The position numbers were made by a program, and so were the translations under genes. Positions 52,700 to 60,766 of a stretch of 64,000 nt of DNA are shown here, in pieces. The stretch comes from PFJX01 sp044227325 (lineage in GTDB: Bacteria; Pseudomonadota; Gammaproteobacteria; Burkholderiales; Thiobacillaceae). Each line of letters starts with the position of its first letter. Positions within the stretch are counted from its first letter, which is position 1. The stretch lies in contig JBGAFI010000009.1 of assembly GCA_044227325.1 (NCBI GenBank), positions 104,779 to 168,778 of the forward strand, in the 5' to 3' direction. Under the pieces are notes generated by a model. That model saw only the letters and a program-made list of their open reading frames with translations. It made no database searches and was not told where the DNA came from.

Positions 52700-55073
52700 T
52701 CCGCTTGCCGGTCCCGTGACGGGCCCCACCGACCGGGCCGCCCCCGGCGCCCCCGGCATCGCGCCCACCTGGACGTCGTCCGACAAGGATCTGGTGGGCA
52801 CCGCCCTGGGGCCGGCGCGGCTCTGGTATACCCTGGGCCAAGGCATCGTCAACGAGGTCTACCACCCGCGCATCGACATTCCGCAGATCCGCGATCTGGG
52901 CTTCATCGTCGCCGACGGCGCCGGTTTCTGGGTGGAGGTCAAGCGCCTGGGCGACTATCGGATCGAACTGCCCGAGTCCGGGATTCCCCTGGCCACGGTG
53001 ACCCACCGCCATCCCCGCTTCGCCCTGACCCTGCGCGTCTACCCCGACCCGAACCGGGACGTGTTGCGTCTGGAAGTGGACTTGCGTGGCGATCCGGACC
53101 TGCTTCCCTACGTCCTGCTCGCCCCCCACCTGGGCGGCACCGGCGGGAACAACCGGGCCTGGGCGGCGCCGTGCCGGGGCCGGCGCATGCTGTCGGCGCG
53201 CCAGGGCCCCTTCGCCCTGGCCCTGCTGGGCGTGGACACGGATTTCCGCGATGCCCTGGGCGCCGCCTCGGCCGGCTGCGTGGGCGAATCCGACGGCTGG
53301 CAGGATTTCGCCCGCCACGGCCGCATGACCTGGACCTGGAGCGAAGCGGGGCCCGGCAATGTCGCCCTGATGGCGGCCCTGACGCGCCGGGCCAGCCTCG
53401 CCCTGGGCCTGTCCACCTCTCCCCAGGCCGCCGCGACGCTGGCCCTGTCCAGCCTCGCCGAGCCGTTCGAGCCGATGTGGGAACAACAGCGCGCCGCCTG
53501 GTCGGCATGGCATGCCGCGCGCGAGGCGGGCAGCCCGCCGATGGACCTGCCCGACGCCCTGGGCGAACAGTTGCGCCACTCGGCCCAGGTCTTGAAGACC
53601 CATTACGACAAGACCTTCCCGGGGGCGATGGTGGCCAGCCTGTCGGTGCCCTGGGGCAACCAGGGCGAGGAGCGCGGCGGCTATCACCTGGTCTGGCCGC
53701 GCGATCTGGCGGAATGCGCGCAAGCCCTGCTGGCCCTGGGTGGCGCGGCCGAGGCGCGCGCCGTGCTCGCCTATCTGCTCGCCACCCAGAATCCGGACGG
53801 CCACTGGCACCAGAACCAATGGCTGGGCGGCCGCCCTTATTGGCCGGGCATCCAGCTCGACGAGACCGCCTTCCCGGTCCTGCTCGCCGCCAGCCTGGCG
53901 GAGCGGGGCGCCCTGGCCGGCATGCCGGTCGCGGACATGACCCGGCGCGCCCTGGCTTTCCTGATCCGCGAGGGTCCGGCCAGCCCCCAGGATCGCTGGG
54001 AGGAGGATGCCGGCGTCAATCCCTACACCCTGGCCGTATGCGTCGCCGCCCTGGTGGCGGGCGCCGATCTGCTGCCCGAGGCCGAGCGGGATCTGCCCCT
54101 GCTGATCGCCGACTTCTGGAACGCCCGCCTGGAGGACTGGTGCGTGGCCCGCGCCGGCCGGCTGGATGCCGCCCATGGCATCGCCGCCCACTACGTGCGC
54201 GAGGCGCCGCCGGACATCGTCGCCTGTCCCGCGGCCCTGAGCCGGCTGCTGCCCATCAAGAACCGGTCGGAGGACCTCGGCCTGGACGCCGCCAGCCAGG
54301 TGGGCGTGGATTTTCTGCAACTGGTCCGCCTGGGCCTGCGCCGCGCCGACGATCCCCTGATCCTGGACAGCCTGACGCTGGTGGATGCCCTGCTCAGGAC
54401 CGACACCCCGAGCGGCCCGGTCTGGCACCGCTACAACGGCGACGGTTACGGCGAGCACGCCGACGGCGCCCCCTTCGACGGCACCGGCCAGGGACGCGGC
54501 TGGCCGCTGCTGGTCGGCGAGCGCGGCCACCACGCCCTGGCCCTGGGCGAAGACCCGCTGCCCTACCTCGCGGCGATGAACGCCATGGCCGGCGCCGGCG
54601 GTCTCCTGCCGGAACAGGTGTGGGATGCCGCGCCGCTGCCGGAACGCGGCCTGGCGCCGGGCCGGCCGAGCGGTTCCGCCATGCCCCTGGCCTGGGCCCA
54701 CGCCGAGTTCGTCAAGCTCGCCGCCTCGCGCGCCATGGGGCGCATATTCGACCGCCCGGAAGCGGTCTGGCGGCGCTACGCGGGCGCGCGTCCGGAGGCC
54801 GCCGCCTGGGTCTGGACGCCGGGTGCCCACATCGCCCAGCTTGCCGGCGGGCATGGGCTGCTCGTCCTGTTGCCGAGGCCGGCCATGCTGCGTCTGGGCT
54901 TCGACGGCTGGACCGGCGTCAGGGACTTGCCCACGCAGCCACGGGGCCTGGCATTCCATGGCGTGTTCCTGAACGCCGGCCTGATGGCGGGACACGCCCG
55001 ACTGGATTTCACATGGCGCTGGCTGGACGAAAACTGGCTGGGCGAAGATTTCCGGATCGACCTGGGCCATTGA
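52692..55073 (+). CDS. Glycoside hydrolase family 15 glucoamylase-type enzyme
   Basis: This 793-residue cytoplasmic protein (no signal peptide) has an N-terminal beta-sandwich (about 25-280; DKDLVGTALGPARLWYTLGQ, GIVNEVYHPRIDIPQIRDLG) and a C-terminal alpha/alpha barrel (about 300-690). GGYHLVWPRDLAECAQALLA, QNQWLGGRPYWPGIQLDETA, the WEEDAG motif that carries the catalytic acid, and GGLLPEQVWD with the catalytic base are all present. Family members release glucose from the ends of alpha-glucans; the intracellular location points to glycogen or maltodextrin turnover. Released glucose could feed zwf, in the same cluster. Its stop codon lies inside the end of a repeat element (55070-55190). Confidence 0.88.
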   Translation: MTDPLAGPVTGPTDRAAPGAPGIAPTWTSSDKDLVGTALGPARLWYTLGQGIVNEVYHPRIDIPQIRDLGFIVADGAGFWVEVKRLGDYRIELPESGIPLATVTHRHPRFALTLRVYPDPNRDVLRLEVDLRGDPDLLPYVLLAPHLGGTGGNNRAWAAPCRGRRMLSARQGPFALALLGVDTDFRDALGAASAGCVGESDGWQDFARHGRMTWTWSEAGPGNVALMAALTRRASLALGLSTSPQAAATLALSSLAEPFEPMWEQQRAAWSAWHAAREAGSPPMDLPDALGEQLRHSAQVLKTHYDKTFPGAMVASLSVPWGNQGEERGGYHLVWPRDLAECAQALLALGGAAEARAVLAYLLATQNPDGHWHQNQWLGGRPYWPGIQLDETAFPVLLAASLAERGALAGMPVADMTRRALAFLIREGPASPQDRWEEDAGVNPYTLAVCVAALVAGADLLPEAERDLPLLIADFWNARLEDWCVARAGRLDAAHGIAAHYVREAPPDIVACPAALSRLLPIKNRSEDLGLDAASQVGVDFLQLVRLGLRRADDPLILDSLTLVDALLRTDTPSGPVWHRYNGDGYGEHADGAPFDGTGQGRGWPLLVGERGHHALALGEDPLPYLAAMNAMAGAGGLLPEQVWDAAPLPERGLAPGRPSGSAMPLAWAHAEFVKLAASRAMGRIFDRPEAVWRRYAGARPEAAAWVWTPGAHIAQLAGGHGLLVLLPRPAMLRLGFDGWTGVRDLPTQPRGLAFHGVFLNAGLMAGHARLDFTWRWLDENWLGEDFRIDLGH

Positions 55074-55190
55074 ACCTAGAAACGGCAGTCGACCGCTGTA
55101 TTGGCATGGCGGAGCCGCATGGTTATTGAAAGTACGCACTTCGCCAACCCTCACCTGTTGGGTGCGTCCAACTGCCGTTTCTAGGTTGAA
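55070..55190. repeat. Terminal-inverted-repeat element, short copy
   Basis: The ends TTGAACCTAGAAACGGCAGT and ACTGCCGTTTCTAGGTTGAA form near-perfect 20-base terminal inverted repeats around an 80-base centre. It is related to 22576-22818 by its ends and by the internal AGCCGCATGG block. The first TGA of the left end is the stop codon of the glucoamylase gene. Confidence 0.82.
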
Positions 55191-55205
55191 ACAGATGGTG
55201 GATTT

Positions 55206-55228
55206 GCCCCGGCGGAGCGGGGCTTTTT
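55206..55228 (+). terminator. Terminator after the glucoamylase gene
   Basis: GCCCC and GGGGC arms (extended by G and C) around GGCGGAGC are followed by TTTTT. It separates the glucoamylase unit from the degP promoter. Confidence 0.75.
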
Positions 55229-55243
55229 CACCGGAAACCGGGT

Positions 55244-55256
55244 CACGGAATCCGTG
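55244..55256. promoter_or_regulatory. Inverted repeat upstream of the degP sigma-54 promoter
   Basis: CACGGA-A-TCCGTG is centred about 48 bases before the -24 element. It is a candidate activator site, but its sequence is not shared with the inverted repeats near the other three promoters. Confidence 0.35.
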
Positions 55257-55296
55257 CCGGCACACAAAATGCCGCTAAAACAAGCGTTTGCCCACC

Positions 55297-55312
55297 TGGC
55301 ATGGCGTCTGCA
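55297..55312 (+). promoter_or_regulatory. Sigma-54 (-24/-12) promoter of degP
   Basis: TGGCATGGCGTCTGCA has exact GG-GC spacing. It is 15 of 16 identical to the promoter at 51186 and lies 36 bases before the degP ATG. Confidence 0.75.
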
Positions 55313-55347
55313 TAACGTAGTCCGTTCCACAACCAGGAGGACCGACC

Positions 55348-56868
55348 ATGCAACACAAGACTCGTCTCTATGCCGTGGGCACGCTGGCCGCCGTGGTCAG
55401 TTTCGCCCTCGCCCTGTATCTCAACGACGCGCCCTGGCACCCCAGCGCGGCGGCCTTGTCCGCGCCGCCCACCGTGTCCACGGTGTCCGGGCTGCCGGAT
55501 TTCACCGCCCTGGTGGGCCGCAACGCGGACGCGGTGGTCAACATCAGCAGCGAACGGGAAGTGCGCGCGAATTTCCCGTCCGGATCCGACGACAGCGACA
55601 ACCAGGCCGAGGCGCCGGACATCCCCAATCTGCCCGGTTTCGACGAAGACGGACCCATGGGCGAATGGTTGCGCCATTTCTTCGGCCGCGTGCCCGGCAT
55701 GCCGCGCCAGGGCGGCGCCAGCTTCTCGCTGGGCTCCGGCTTCATCACCTCGGCGGACGGTTACATCCTCACCAACGCCCACGTGGTGGACGGCGCGAAG
55801 ACGGTCACCGTGCGCTTCAACGACCGGCGCGAACTGAAGGCCAAGGTGGTCGGCACCGACAAGCTGTCCGATGTCGCCTTGCTCAAGGTGGACGCGAAAA
55901 ATCTGCCGACCGTGGAAATGGGCGACGCGAAATCCCTCAAGGTGGGGCAATGGGTGCTCGCCATCGGCTCGCCCTTCGGCTTCGACCACTCCGCTTCCCA
56001 GGGCATCGTCAGCGCGCTGCGCCGCAACCTGCCGGACGACAGCTACGTGCCCTTCATCCAGACCGACGTGCCCATCAACCCGGGCAACTCCGGCGGCCCG
56101 CTGATCGACCTGGCCGGCAAGGTGGTGGGCATCAACTCCCAGATCTACAGCAAGAACGGCGGCTACATGGGCGTGTCTTTCGCCATCCCGGTGGACATCG
56201 CCATGGACGTGGCCAAGCAGCTCAAGGAACAGGGCCATGTCACCCGCGGCTGGCTGGGCGTCTCGGTGCAGGACATGAGCCAGGATCTGGCCGGCAGCTT
56301 CGGCTTGCCCAAGCCCGAGGGCGCCCTGGTGGACGAGGTGGTGCGCGACAGCCCGGCGGACAAGGCCGGCCTCAAATCCGGCGACGTCATTCTCAGCTTC
56401 GACGGCCACAAGTTGGAGGATTCCGGCGACCTGCCGCCCCTGGTCGCGGCCGCGCAACCCGGCCACGCGGTCACCCTGGAAGCCTTGCGCGACGGCAAGC
56501 GGCGCGAATTCCACGCCGACATCACGCCCCTGCGCCAGGACAAGACGGCGCGCGCCGAGCGCATGGGCGGCGCCCCGGCCCGCCTCAACCTGGGTGTGGA
56601 AAACCTGAGCAAATCCGAACTCAAGTCCCTGGGGCTGGACCACGGCGTGCGCGTCACCGAGGTGGGCGCCGGCCCGGCCTGGTCCGCCGGCGTGCAGCCC
56701 GGCGACATCCTGCTCAGCCTGAACCGGGAACGCATCGCCGACGTGGAACAACTGCGCGGCCTGGTGAGCCGACTGCCCGCCGACAAGCCCATTTCCATGC
56801 AGATACAGCGCGACGGCGCCTCCCTGTTCATCGCCCTGAGATTGGGCAACGGCAAGGGCCACGGCTGA
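55348..56868 (+). CDS. degP: DegP/MucD-type periplasmic serine protease
   Basis: This is a 506-residue Do-family protease and chaperone. An N-terminal signal or anchor segment (about 8-27) precedes a trypsin-like domain with catalytic His145 (ILTNAHVVDGA), Asp175 (LSDVALLKVD) and Ser248 (NPGNSGGPLIDL). Two PDZ domains follow (about 290-380, RGWLGVSVQDM and ALVDEVVRDSPADKAGLKSG; about 405-500, LGVENLSKSEL and WSAGVQPGDILLSLN). It degrades misfolded envelope proteins. The gene has its own sigma-54 promoter, and CAGGAGG before the ATG is a strong ribosome site. Control by sigma-54 rather than RpoE/CpxR would be unusual and ties it to the two-component genes 4 kb downstream. Repeats follow the stop. 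Confidence 0.93.
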   Translation: MQHKTRLYAVGTLAAVVSFALALYLNDAPWHPSAAALSAPPTVSTVSGLPDFTALVGRNADAVVNISSEREVRANFPSGSDDSDNQAEAPDIPNLPGFDEDGPMGEWLRHFFGRVPGMPRQGGASFSLGSGFITSADGYILTNAHVVDGAKTVTVRFNDRRELKAKVVGTDKLSDVALLKVDAKNLPTVEMGDAKSLKVGQWVLAIGSPFGFDHSASQGIVSALRRNLPDDSYVPFIQTDVPINPGNSGGPLIDLAGKVVGINSQIYSKNGGYMGVSFAIPVDIAMDVAKQLKEQGHVTRGWLGVSVQDMSQDLAGSFGLPKPEGALVDEVVRDSPADKAGLKSGDVILSFDGHKLEDSGDLPPLVAAAQPGHAVTLEALRDGKRREFHADITPLRQDKTARAERMGGAPARLNLGVENLSKSELKSLGLDHGVRVTEVGAGPAWSAGVQPGDILLSLNRERIADVEQLRGLVSRLPADKPISMQIQRDGASLFIALRLGNGKGHG

Positions 56869-56948
56869 TTTGTAGCGTTTCTCCTGGCCGGCGCGGTGGT
56901 GGTTACGGCGATACCGCGCCGGTTTTTTGCGCGTTGGAGCATTGCCGC

Positions 56949-57186
56949 TTTATTCGGTCATGTGAAGAGCTTGGCGGCGCGGCGATCCAGCCTGCCGATT
57001 GCGCAGGCCTGAGGGATTGCCGCGCTTCGCTTGCAACGGCCGTTTTCAAGAAAAACAAATCGGCGCCTTAGGGAATCGCTGATTTATTCGGTCATCGCGA
57101 GGAGCGCAGCGACGTGGCGATCCAAAAGCTGTCGATTCCGGATGTCTGATGGATTGCCGCGCTTCGCTCGCAATGACCGTTTTCAA
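56949..57186. repeat. Two tandem copies of a ~100-base dispersed repeat
   Basis: Copy 1 (56949-57050) and copy 2 (57083-57186) both begin TTTATTCGGTCA. Both contain GGCGATCC and GGATTGCCGCGCTTCGCT and end CCGTTTTCAA. Copy 2 resembles the common genomic repeat GTCATCGCGAGGAGCGCAGC with AATGACC at its far end. They lie in the 577-base gap between degP and yfdX. The rest of that gap (57187-57445) holds the yfdX promoter region and no gene. Confidence 0.8.
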
Positions 57187-57334
57187 ATTAATCAGCGGTC
57201 CTGAAGCTATTCCGGCGTTGCTACAGCTCTTCGCTTGCGCGCAAAGGCCGTCCTCCGGGGATATCCGACTTTTCGTTTGCTTGTTCGGGGCTTTTCCCCC
57301 GCGGATGGGGGCATTTGGCCCGGCGCGATTTCTG

Positions 57335-57351
57335 GGTGTTTCTCTAACACC
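57335..57351. promoter_or_regulatory. Inverted repeat upstream of the yfdX sigma-54 promoter
   Basis: GGTGTT-TCTCT-AACACC is centred about 34 bases before the -24 element. It is a possible activator or repressor site. Confidence 0.4.
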
Positions 57352-57375
57352 ATGAAAATAAAACGGAAATCAACT

Positions 57376-57391
57376 TGGCACGGGCTATGCA
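57376..57391 (+). promoter_or_regulatory. Sigma-54 (-24/-12) promoter of yfdX
   Basis: TGGCACGGGCTATGCA matches the consensus at 11 of 12 defined positions with exact spacing. It lies 55 bases before the yfdX ATG. Confidence 0.78.
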
Positions 57392-57445
57392 CTAGGTGAA
57401 CCGCGGCATGTGCCGCAACCCTTGAATTCAGAGAAGGAGTCCATC

Positions 57446-58738
57446 ATGAAAACCCATTCCGTCAAACCCCTCGTCCTCGCCCTCATCGCCAGCTTCGCCG
57501 TCGCCCAGGGGGCGCTTGCCGAAACCGCGCCGCGTCTGCGCGAAGACGTCAGCGTCACGCCGGGCCGCGCGGTGACGCCGGCGGACGAGAACGTGATTTC
57601 CTCCAGCGCTTCCATGGTGATGCACCATGTGGTGCGCGCCCGCGACGCCATCCGCAAGAACAACGCGGAAATGGCGAAGACCGAGCTGCGCCAGGCCGAC
57701 ACCCTGCTCGACATCATCCAGGACAACGTGCCCACCACCGTGGTGAAGAACCGGGTCTGGACCGCCGACAACAAGCTCAAGTACGAGAACACCGAGGAGA
57801 TCCCCGCGTCCGTGGTGCCCATCTACGCGAGCCTGGAGGAACGCGCCGACTTCGACCGGGTGCGCTTGTCGGGCAAGACCGCGGCGAAGGAGACCAATCC
57901 CGCCGAGAAGGACACCAAGGATGCGAAGGCCGCGGTGAAGGCGCCCGCCACGGGTAGCCGCGAGGAAGCCGAGGCGCGGGATGCCGCGCTGTACTACGAG
58001 GAAGTGGACATGCCGCTGAATGCCGTGCGCCATTTCGTCTCCGCCGCCCAGACCGAACTGGCCAAGGGCAACAACAACGAGGCCGACAAGAACCTGCGCG
58101 CCGCGCTGGATAGCGTGGACTACGCCGAGCTCTACCTGCCCGCGCCCCTGCTCGCCGCGCGCATCAACCTGGATCGCGCGCAAGCCCATTTCGACGCCGG
58201 CCGCGTGCCCCAGGCCCACGCCGACGTGAGCCGTGCCATTACCCAGTTGGAACGCGCCGACACCCAGGCCGACCAGGACAGCAAGGCCGATGTGGACAAG
58301 CTGCTGGCCGACGCCAAGTCCCTGGAAACCCGCATCGACAAGAGCGAGCCCGGGCTGGCCGCCGAACTCAAGGGCCTGTGGCGGCGCGCCGAGGCCCAGG
58401 CGGACCGGGCCATGGAAGCCACCACGATAGGCTGGGCGAAACTGCGCCAGACCGACAAGCTGCGTAGCGCGCTGATCGAGGCGAAGCGGCACGTGGCCTA
58501 CGCGGACATCGACGCCAATGTGGCGGGCGACGCCAAGCAGGCCATGGGTGAGCTGGAGAAGGCGCGTTCCTGGCTGGACAAGGCCGCCCAGGCGGACGCC
58601 GGCAAGAGCGGCGAGGCGGTCTACGTGAAGGACATCCGCGCCGTGGTGGACACCCTGCTGTCCGGCCAGGCCACGCCCGGCAAGGGCGAGATGGCGAATC
58701 TGAAGCAGCAGTTGACCCAGGCCATCGCCCGCTCATGA
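57446..58738 (+). CDS. yfdX: YfdX-family periplasmic stress protein
   Basis: This is a 430-residue exported helical protein with a signal peptide (about 1-27, ending AQGALA). A YfdX domain occupies most of the rest: the N-terminal AMEAISSAMVMHHVVRARDAI-like segment (here SSSASMVMHHVVRARDAIRK), LRQADTLLDIIQDNVPT, a charged linker at about 150-180, then a second YfdX-like half (LNAVRHFVSAAQTELAKGNN, VDYAELYLPAPLLAARINLD). The protein is about twice the length of E. coli YfdX, which suggests an internal duplication. YfdX is acid- and stress-linked, and yfdX genes occur with degP in the transmissible locus of stress tolerance. The ribosome site GAAGGAG precedes the ATG, and it is driven by the sigma-54 promoter at 57376. 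Confidence 0.87.
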   Translation: MKTHSVKPLVLALIASFAVAQGALAETAPRLREDVSVTPGRAVTPADENVISSSASMVMHHVVRARDAIRKNNAEMAKTELRQADTLLDIIQDNVPTTVVKNRVWTADNKLKYENTEEIPASVVPIYASLEERADFDRVRLSGKTAAKETNPAEKDTKDAKAAVKAPATGSREEAEARDAALYYEEVDMPLNAVRHFVSAAQTELAKGNNNEADKNLRAALDSVDYAELYLPAPLLAARINLDRAQAHFDAGRVPQAHADVSRAITQLERADTQADQDSKADVDKLLADAKSLETRIDKSEPGLAAELKGLWRRAEAQADRAMEATTIGWAKLRQTDKLRSALIEAKRHVAYADIDANVAGDAKQAMGELEKARSWLDKAAQADAGKSGEAVYVKDIRAVVDTLLSGQATPGKGEMANLKQQLTQAIARS

Positions 58739-58816
58739 ACACGCGGCTGAAGGCGGGCGCCGCGCCGGCGGCGCCTTCCGGGCCGGTATCCCGAATGGCG
58801 CAAATGGAGAACAATC

Positions 58817-58999
58817 ATGGCGAATTTCCTTGACCTGTTGAGCACCTATGGCATGTTCCTGGGCATCCCCATCCTGTTTCTGGTCGTCGTGTTCTGGGTC
58901 TACCGGCCCGGCGCGCGCCGCCGCTACCGGGAAGACGCCCGCCTGCCTTTCGTCGAGGGGGACGCGGGGGAGACGCCCAAGGTCGGTGGCGGCGCGTGA
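58817..58999 (+). CDS. CcoQ-like small membrane protein
   Basis: This 60-residue protein has one transmembrane helix (about 12-30, GMFLGIPILFLVVVFWVY) followed by RPGARRRYREDARLPFVEGD. That matches the shape and the W-x-Y-RP...AR-LPF ending of cbb3 oxidase subunit CcoQ/FixQ. No ccoN, ccoO or ccoP genes are in the window, so it is an orphan that may have been recruited to another complex. A GGAG ribosome site lies 7 bases before the ATG, and the gene is 78 bases downstream of yfdX, probably in the same transcript. Confidence 0.75.
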   Translation: MANFLDLLSTYGMFLGIPILFLVVVFWVYRPGARRRYREDARLPFVEGDAGETPKVGGGA

Positions 59000-59302
59000 G
59001 GGACGGGTTTTGACCGCTTCCCACGTTGCCTTTCCCGAGCCACCGCGCGCGTCCCTCCCGCTTGCGGGCGAGGGTCTGACGTGTGGCAACGGAACTCGCC
59101 ATGGCAACTTCCCACGCCCTCCGGCAGGGCGGAACGGGAACCGGGGCAACGCGGCTTTCCCCCATCGCATATGGCTGGCGGCGCGGAGCGGGGCGGGAGA
59201 GAGGGAAAACAGCGCCTGACATGAAACGACCCTCTGACTCGCTGCGCTCGTTTCCCCCCGAGGGAGAGGTCAGTGCCTTCGCAACGGCCGCGCGGAACTG
59301 AC
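59000..59302. other. Non-coding gap before the kinase gene
   Basis: No gene is supported in these 303 bases. They hold a decayed GC palindrome (around 59055-59078, CCCTCCCGC-TT-GCGGGCGAGGG) related to those at 40754 and 62200, and short CCCTC/GAGGG motifs. No correctly spaced sigma-54 site was found. Confidence 0.6.
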
Positions 59303-60760
59303 ATGGCAACCCCTTCCTCGCTCCGTTCCACGCCTTTGCTGCGCTCCGTCGCCCTGCCCGTGGTGGTCACCGCGGGTTTGTTGTTGCTGGTGCTCGCCAG
59401 CATGCTGTTCATCACCTCGCGCAGCCTCTCCCGCATGCAGCCGTTGCAGGAACACCTGGTGCTCATGCAGCACATGCACGACCAGATATTGCTCATGCAG
59501 CACACCGCCTTGCGCGGTCTGGACGCGGAAACGCCGGTGAACCGGGACAACCTGGTGGGCCTCTGGCGCGGCCTGGAACTGCTGGAGCGGGAGCCGGCCC
59601 TGCTCAGCGCCACCGGCCGCCAGGGCATCGCCGCCGCGCGCCATCTGCTCGAGGCCGGCAATCTGCCGCCCCGCTACGCGCTGCTGCGCGGCATCCTGCT
59701 GGTGCACGAGGGCCTGGTGGCGGAGAACCGCGCCCATCTCGCCCTGCTCGACAGCATCCACGCCCAGGCCAGCCTGGAACGGCGCCTCGCGGCCATCGCC
59801 CTGGTGCTGATCCCGCTCGCGGCGGTGCTGGTGCTGTTCCTGCTGCGCCACCGCTTCCTGCTGCCCCTGCGCAACCTCAACACCCTGCTCGCGCGCCTGG
59901 GCGACGGCGAATTCGCGCCCGCCCGGGTGGACGCGGTGGACCCGGTGCTGGAACCCCTGATCGCCAACTACAACAGCATGGTGGGCCGCCTCGCCCAACT
60001 GGAAGCCGAGCAGCGCGCGCGCCAGGCGGGCCTGGAAGCCGAGGTGCGCGCGGCGACGCGCGACCTGCTCGCCCACAACCGCAGCCTGGCCCAGGCGGAC
60101 CGGCTCGCGGCGGTGGGGGAGATGGCCGCCGGCCTGGCCCACGAGCTGCGCAATCCGCTCGCCGGCATCCAGCTCGCCCTGACCAATTTGCGCCAGGATC
60201 TGGCCGACGAGGACGCCCGCCAACGGCTCGATCTGGTGGGCGCCGAACTGCGCCGCGTCACCGATCTCATGAACGGCCTGCTCGATCAGGCGCGCCTGGT
60301 GCCGGAGCCGGCGGCGGCGGTGGACCTGGCGCGCACGGTGGCGGAAGTGGTCGCCCTGGTCCGCTACCAGGTGCCGGCGAACGTGGCGTTCGAGCAGGAC
60401 GTTCCGGAAGGATTGCGCTGCTGGCTGCCGGAGAACCGCCTGCGCCAGGCCCTGCTCAACCTGGCCCTGAACGCCGCCCAGGTCATGGTGGACGGCGGCA
60501 CCGCGCGGGTGGAGGCGCGACTCGCGGACGGCCGCGTCGCCCTCAGCTTCAGCGACCAGGGCCCGGGTTTGCCCGAAGCCCTGCTGCGCGGCGGCGTGCG
60601 CCCCTTCGCCAGCGCCCGGCCCGGCGGCACCGGCCTCGGCCTGGCCAGCGTGCGGCGCCTGGCCCAGGATCTGGGCGGCGCGCTGGAACTGGAGAACGTC
60701 GCGCCCCACGGCGCCCGCATCACCCTTTTGCTACCCTGCGCCCAGCGCGAAGAAACCTGA
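59303..60760 (+). CDS. Membrane sensor histidine kinase (NtrB/ZraS-type)
   Basis: This is a 485-residue kinase. Helix 1 (about 13-35) is followed by a periplasmic helical-bundle sensor (about 36-165, starting SRSLSRMQPLQEHLVLMQHM, unusually rich in Met and His), helix 2 (about 170-190), HAMP (about 190-245) and a coiled coil. HisKA has the phospho-His in MAAGLAHELRNPLAGIQLAL (about residue 281), and HATPase has NLALNAAQ, FSDQGPGLPE and GGTGLGLASVRRLAQ. The H-box of type HELRNPL is typical of kinases paired with NtrC-like activators, and such an activator starts 6 bases after its stop. The Met/His-rich sensor might bind metal (inference). ATG 59303 is chosen over an in-frame GTG at 59273. Confidence 0.9.
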   Translation: MATPSSLRSTPLLRSVALPVVVTAGLLLLVLASMLFITSRSLSRMQPLQEHLVLMQHMHDQILLMQHTALRGLDAETPVNRDNLVGLWRGLELLEREPALLSATGRQGIAAARHLLEAGNLPPRYALLRGILLVHEGLVAENRAHLALLDSIHAQASLERRLAAIALVLIPLAAVLVLFLLRHRFLLPLRNLNTLLARLGDGEFAPARVDAVDPVLEPLIANYNSMVGRLAQLEAEQRARQAGLEAEVRAATRDLLAHNRSLAQADRLAAVGEMAAGLAHELRNPLAGIQLALTNLRQDLADEDARQRLDLVGAELRRVTDLMNGLLDQARLVPEPAAAVDLARTVAEVVALVRYQVPANVAFEQDVPEGLRCWLPENRLRQALLNLALNAAQVMVDGGTARVEARLADGRVALSFSDQGPGLPEALLRGGVRPFASARPGGTGLGLASVRRLAQDLGGALELENVAPHGARITLLLPCAQREET

Positions 60761-60766
60761 ACCGAC

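Noticed and set aside
59271..59302. GTG start at 59273 for the histidine kinase
   Set aside because: The extra ten residues are not like a kinase N-terminus, and the ATG at 59303 gives a normal start before helix 1.
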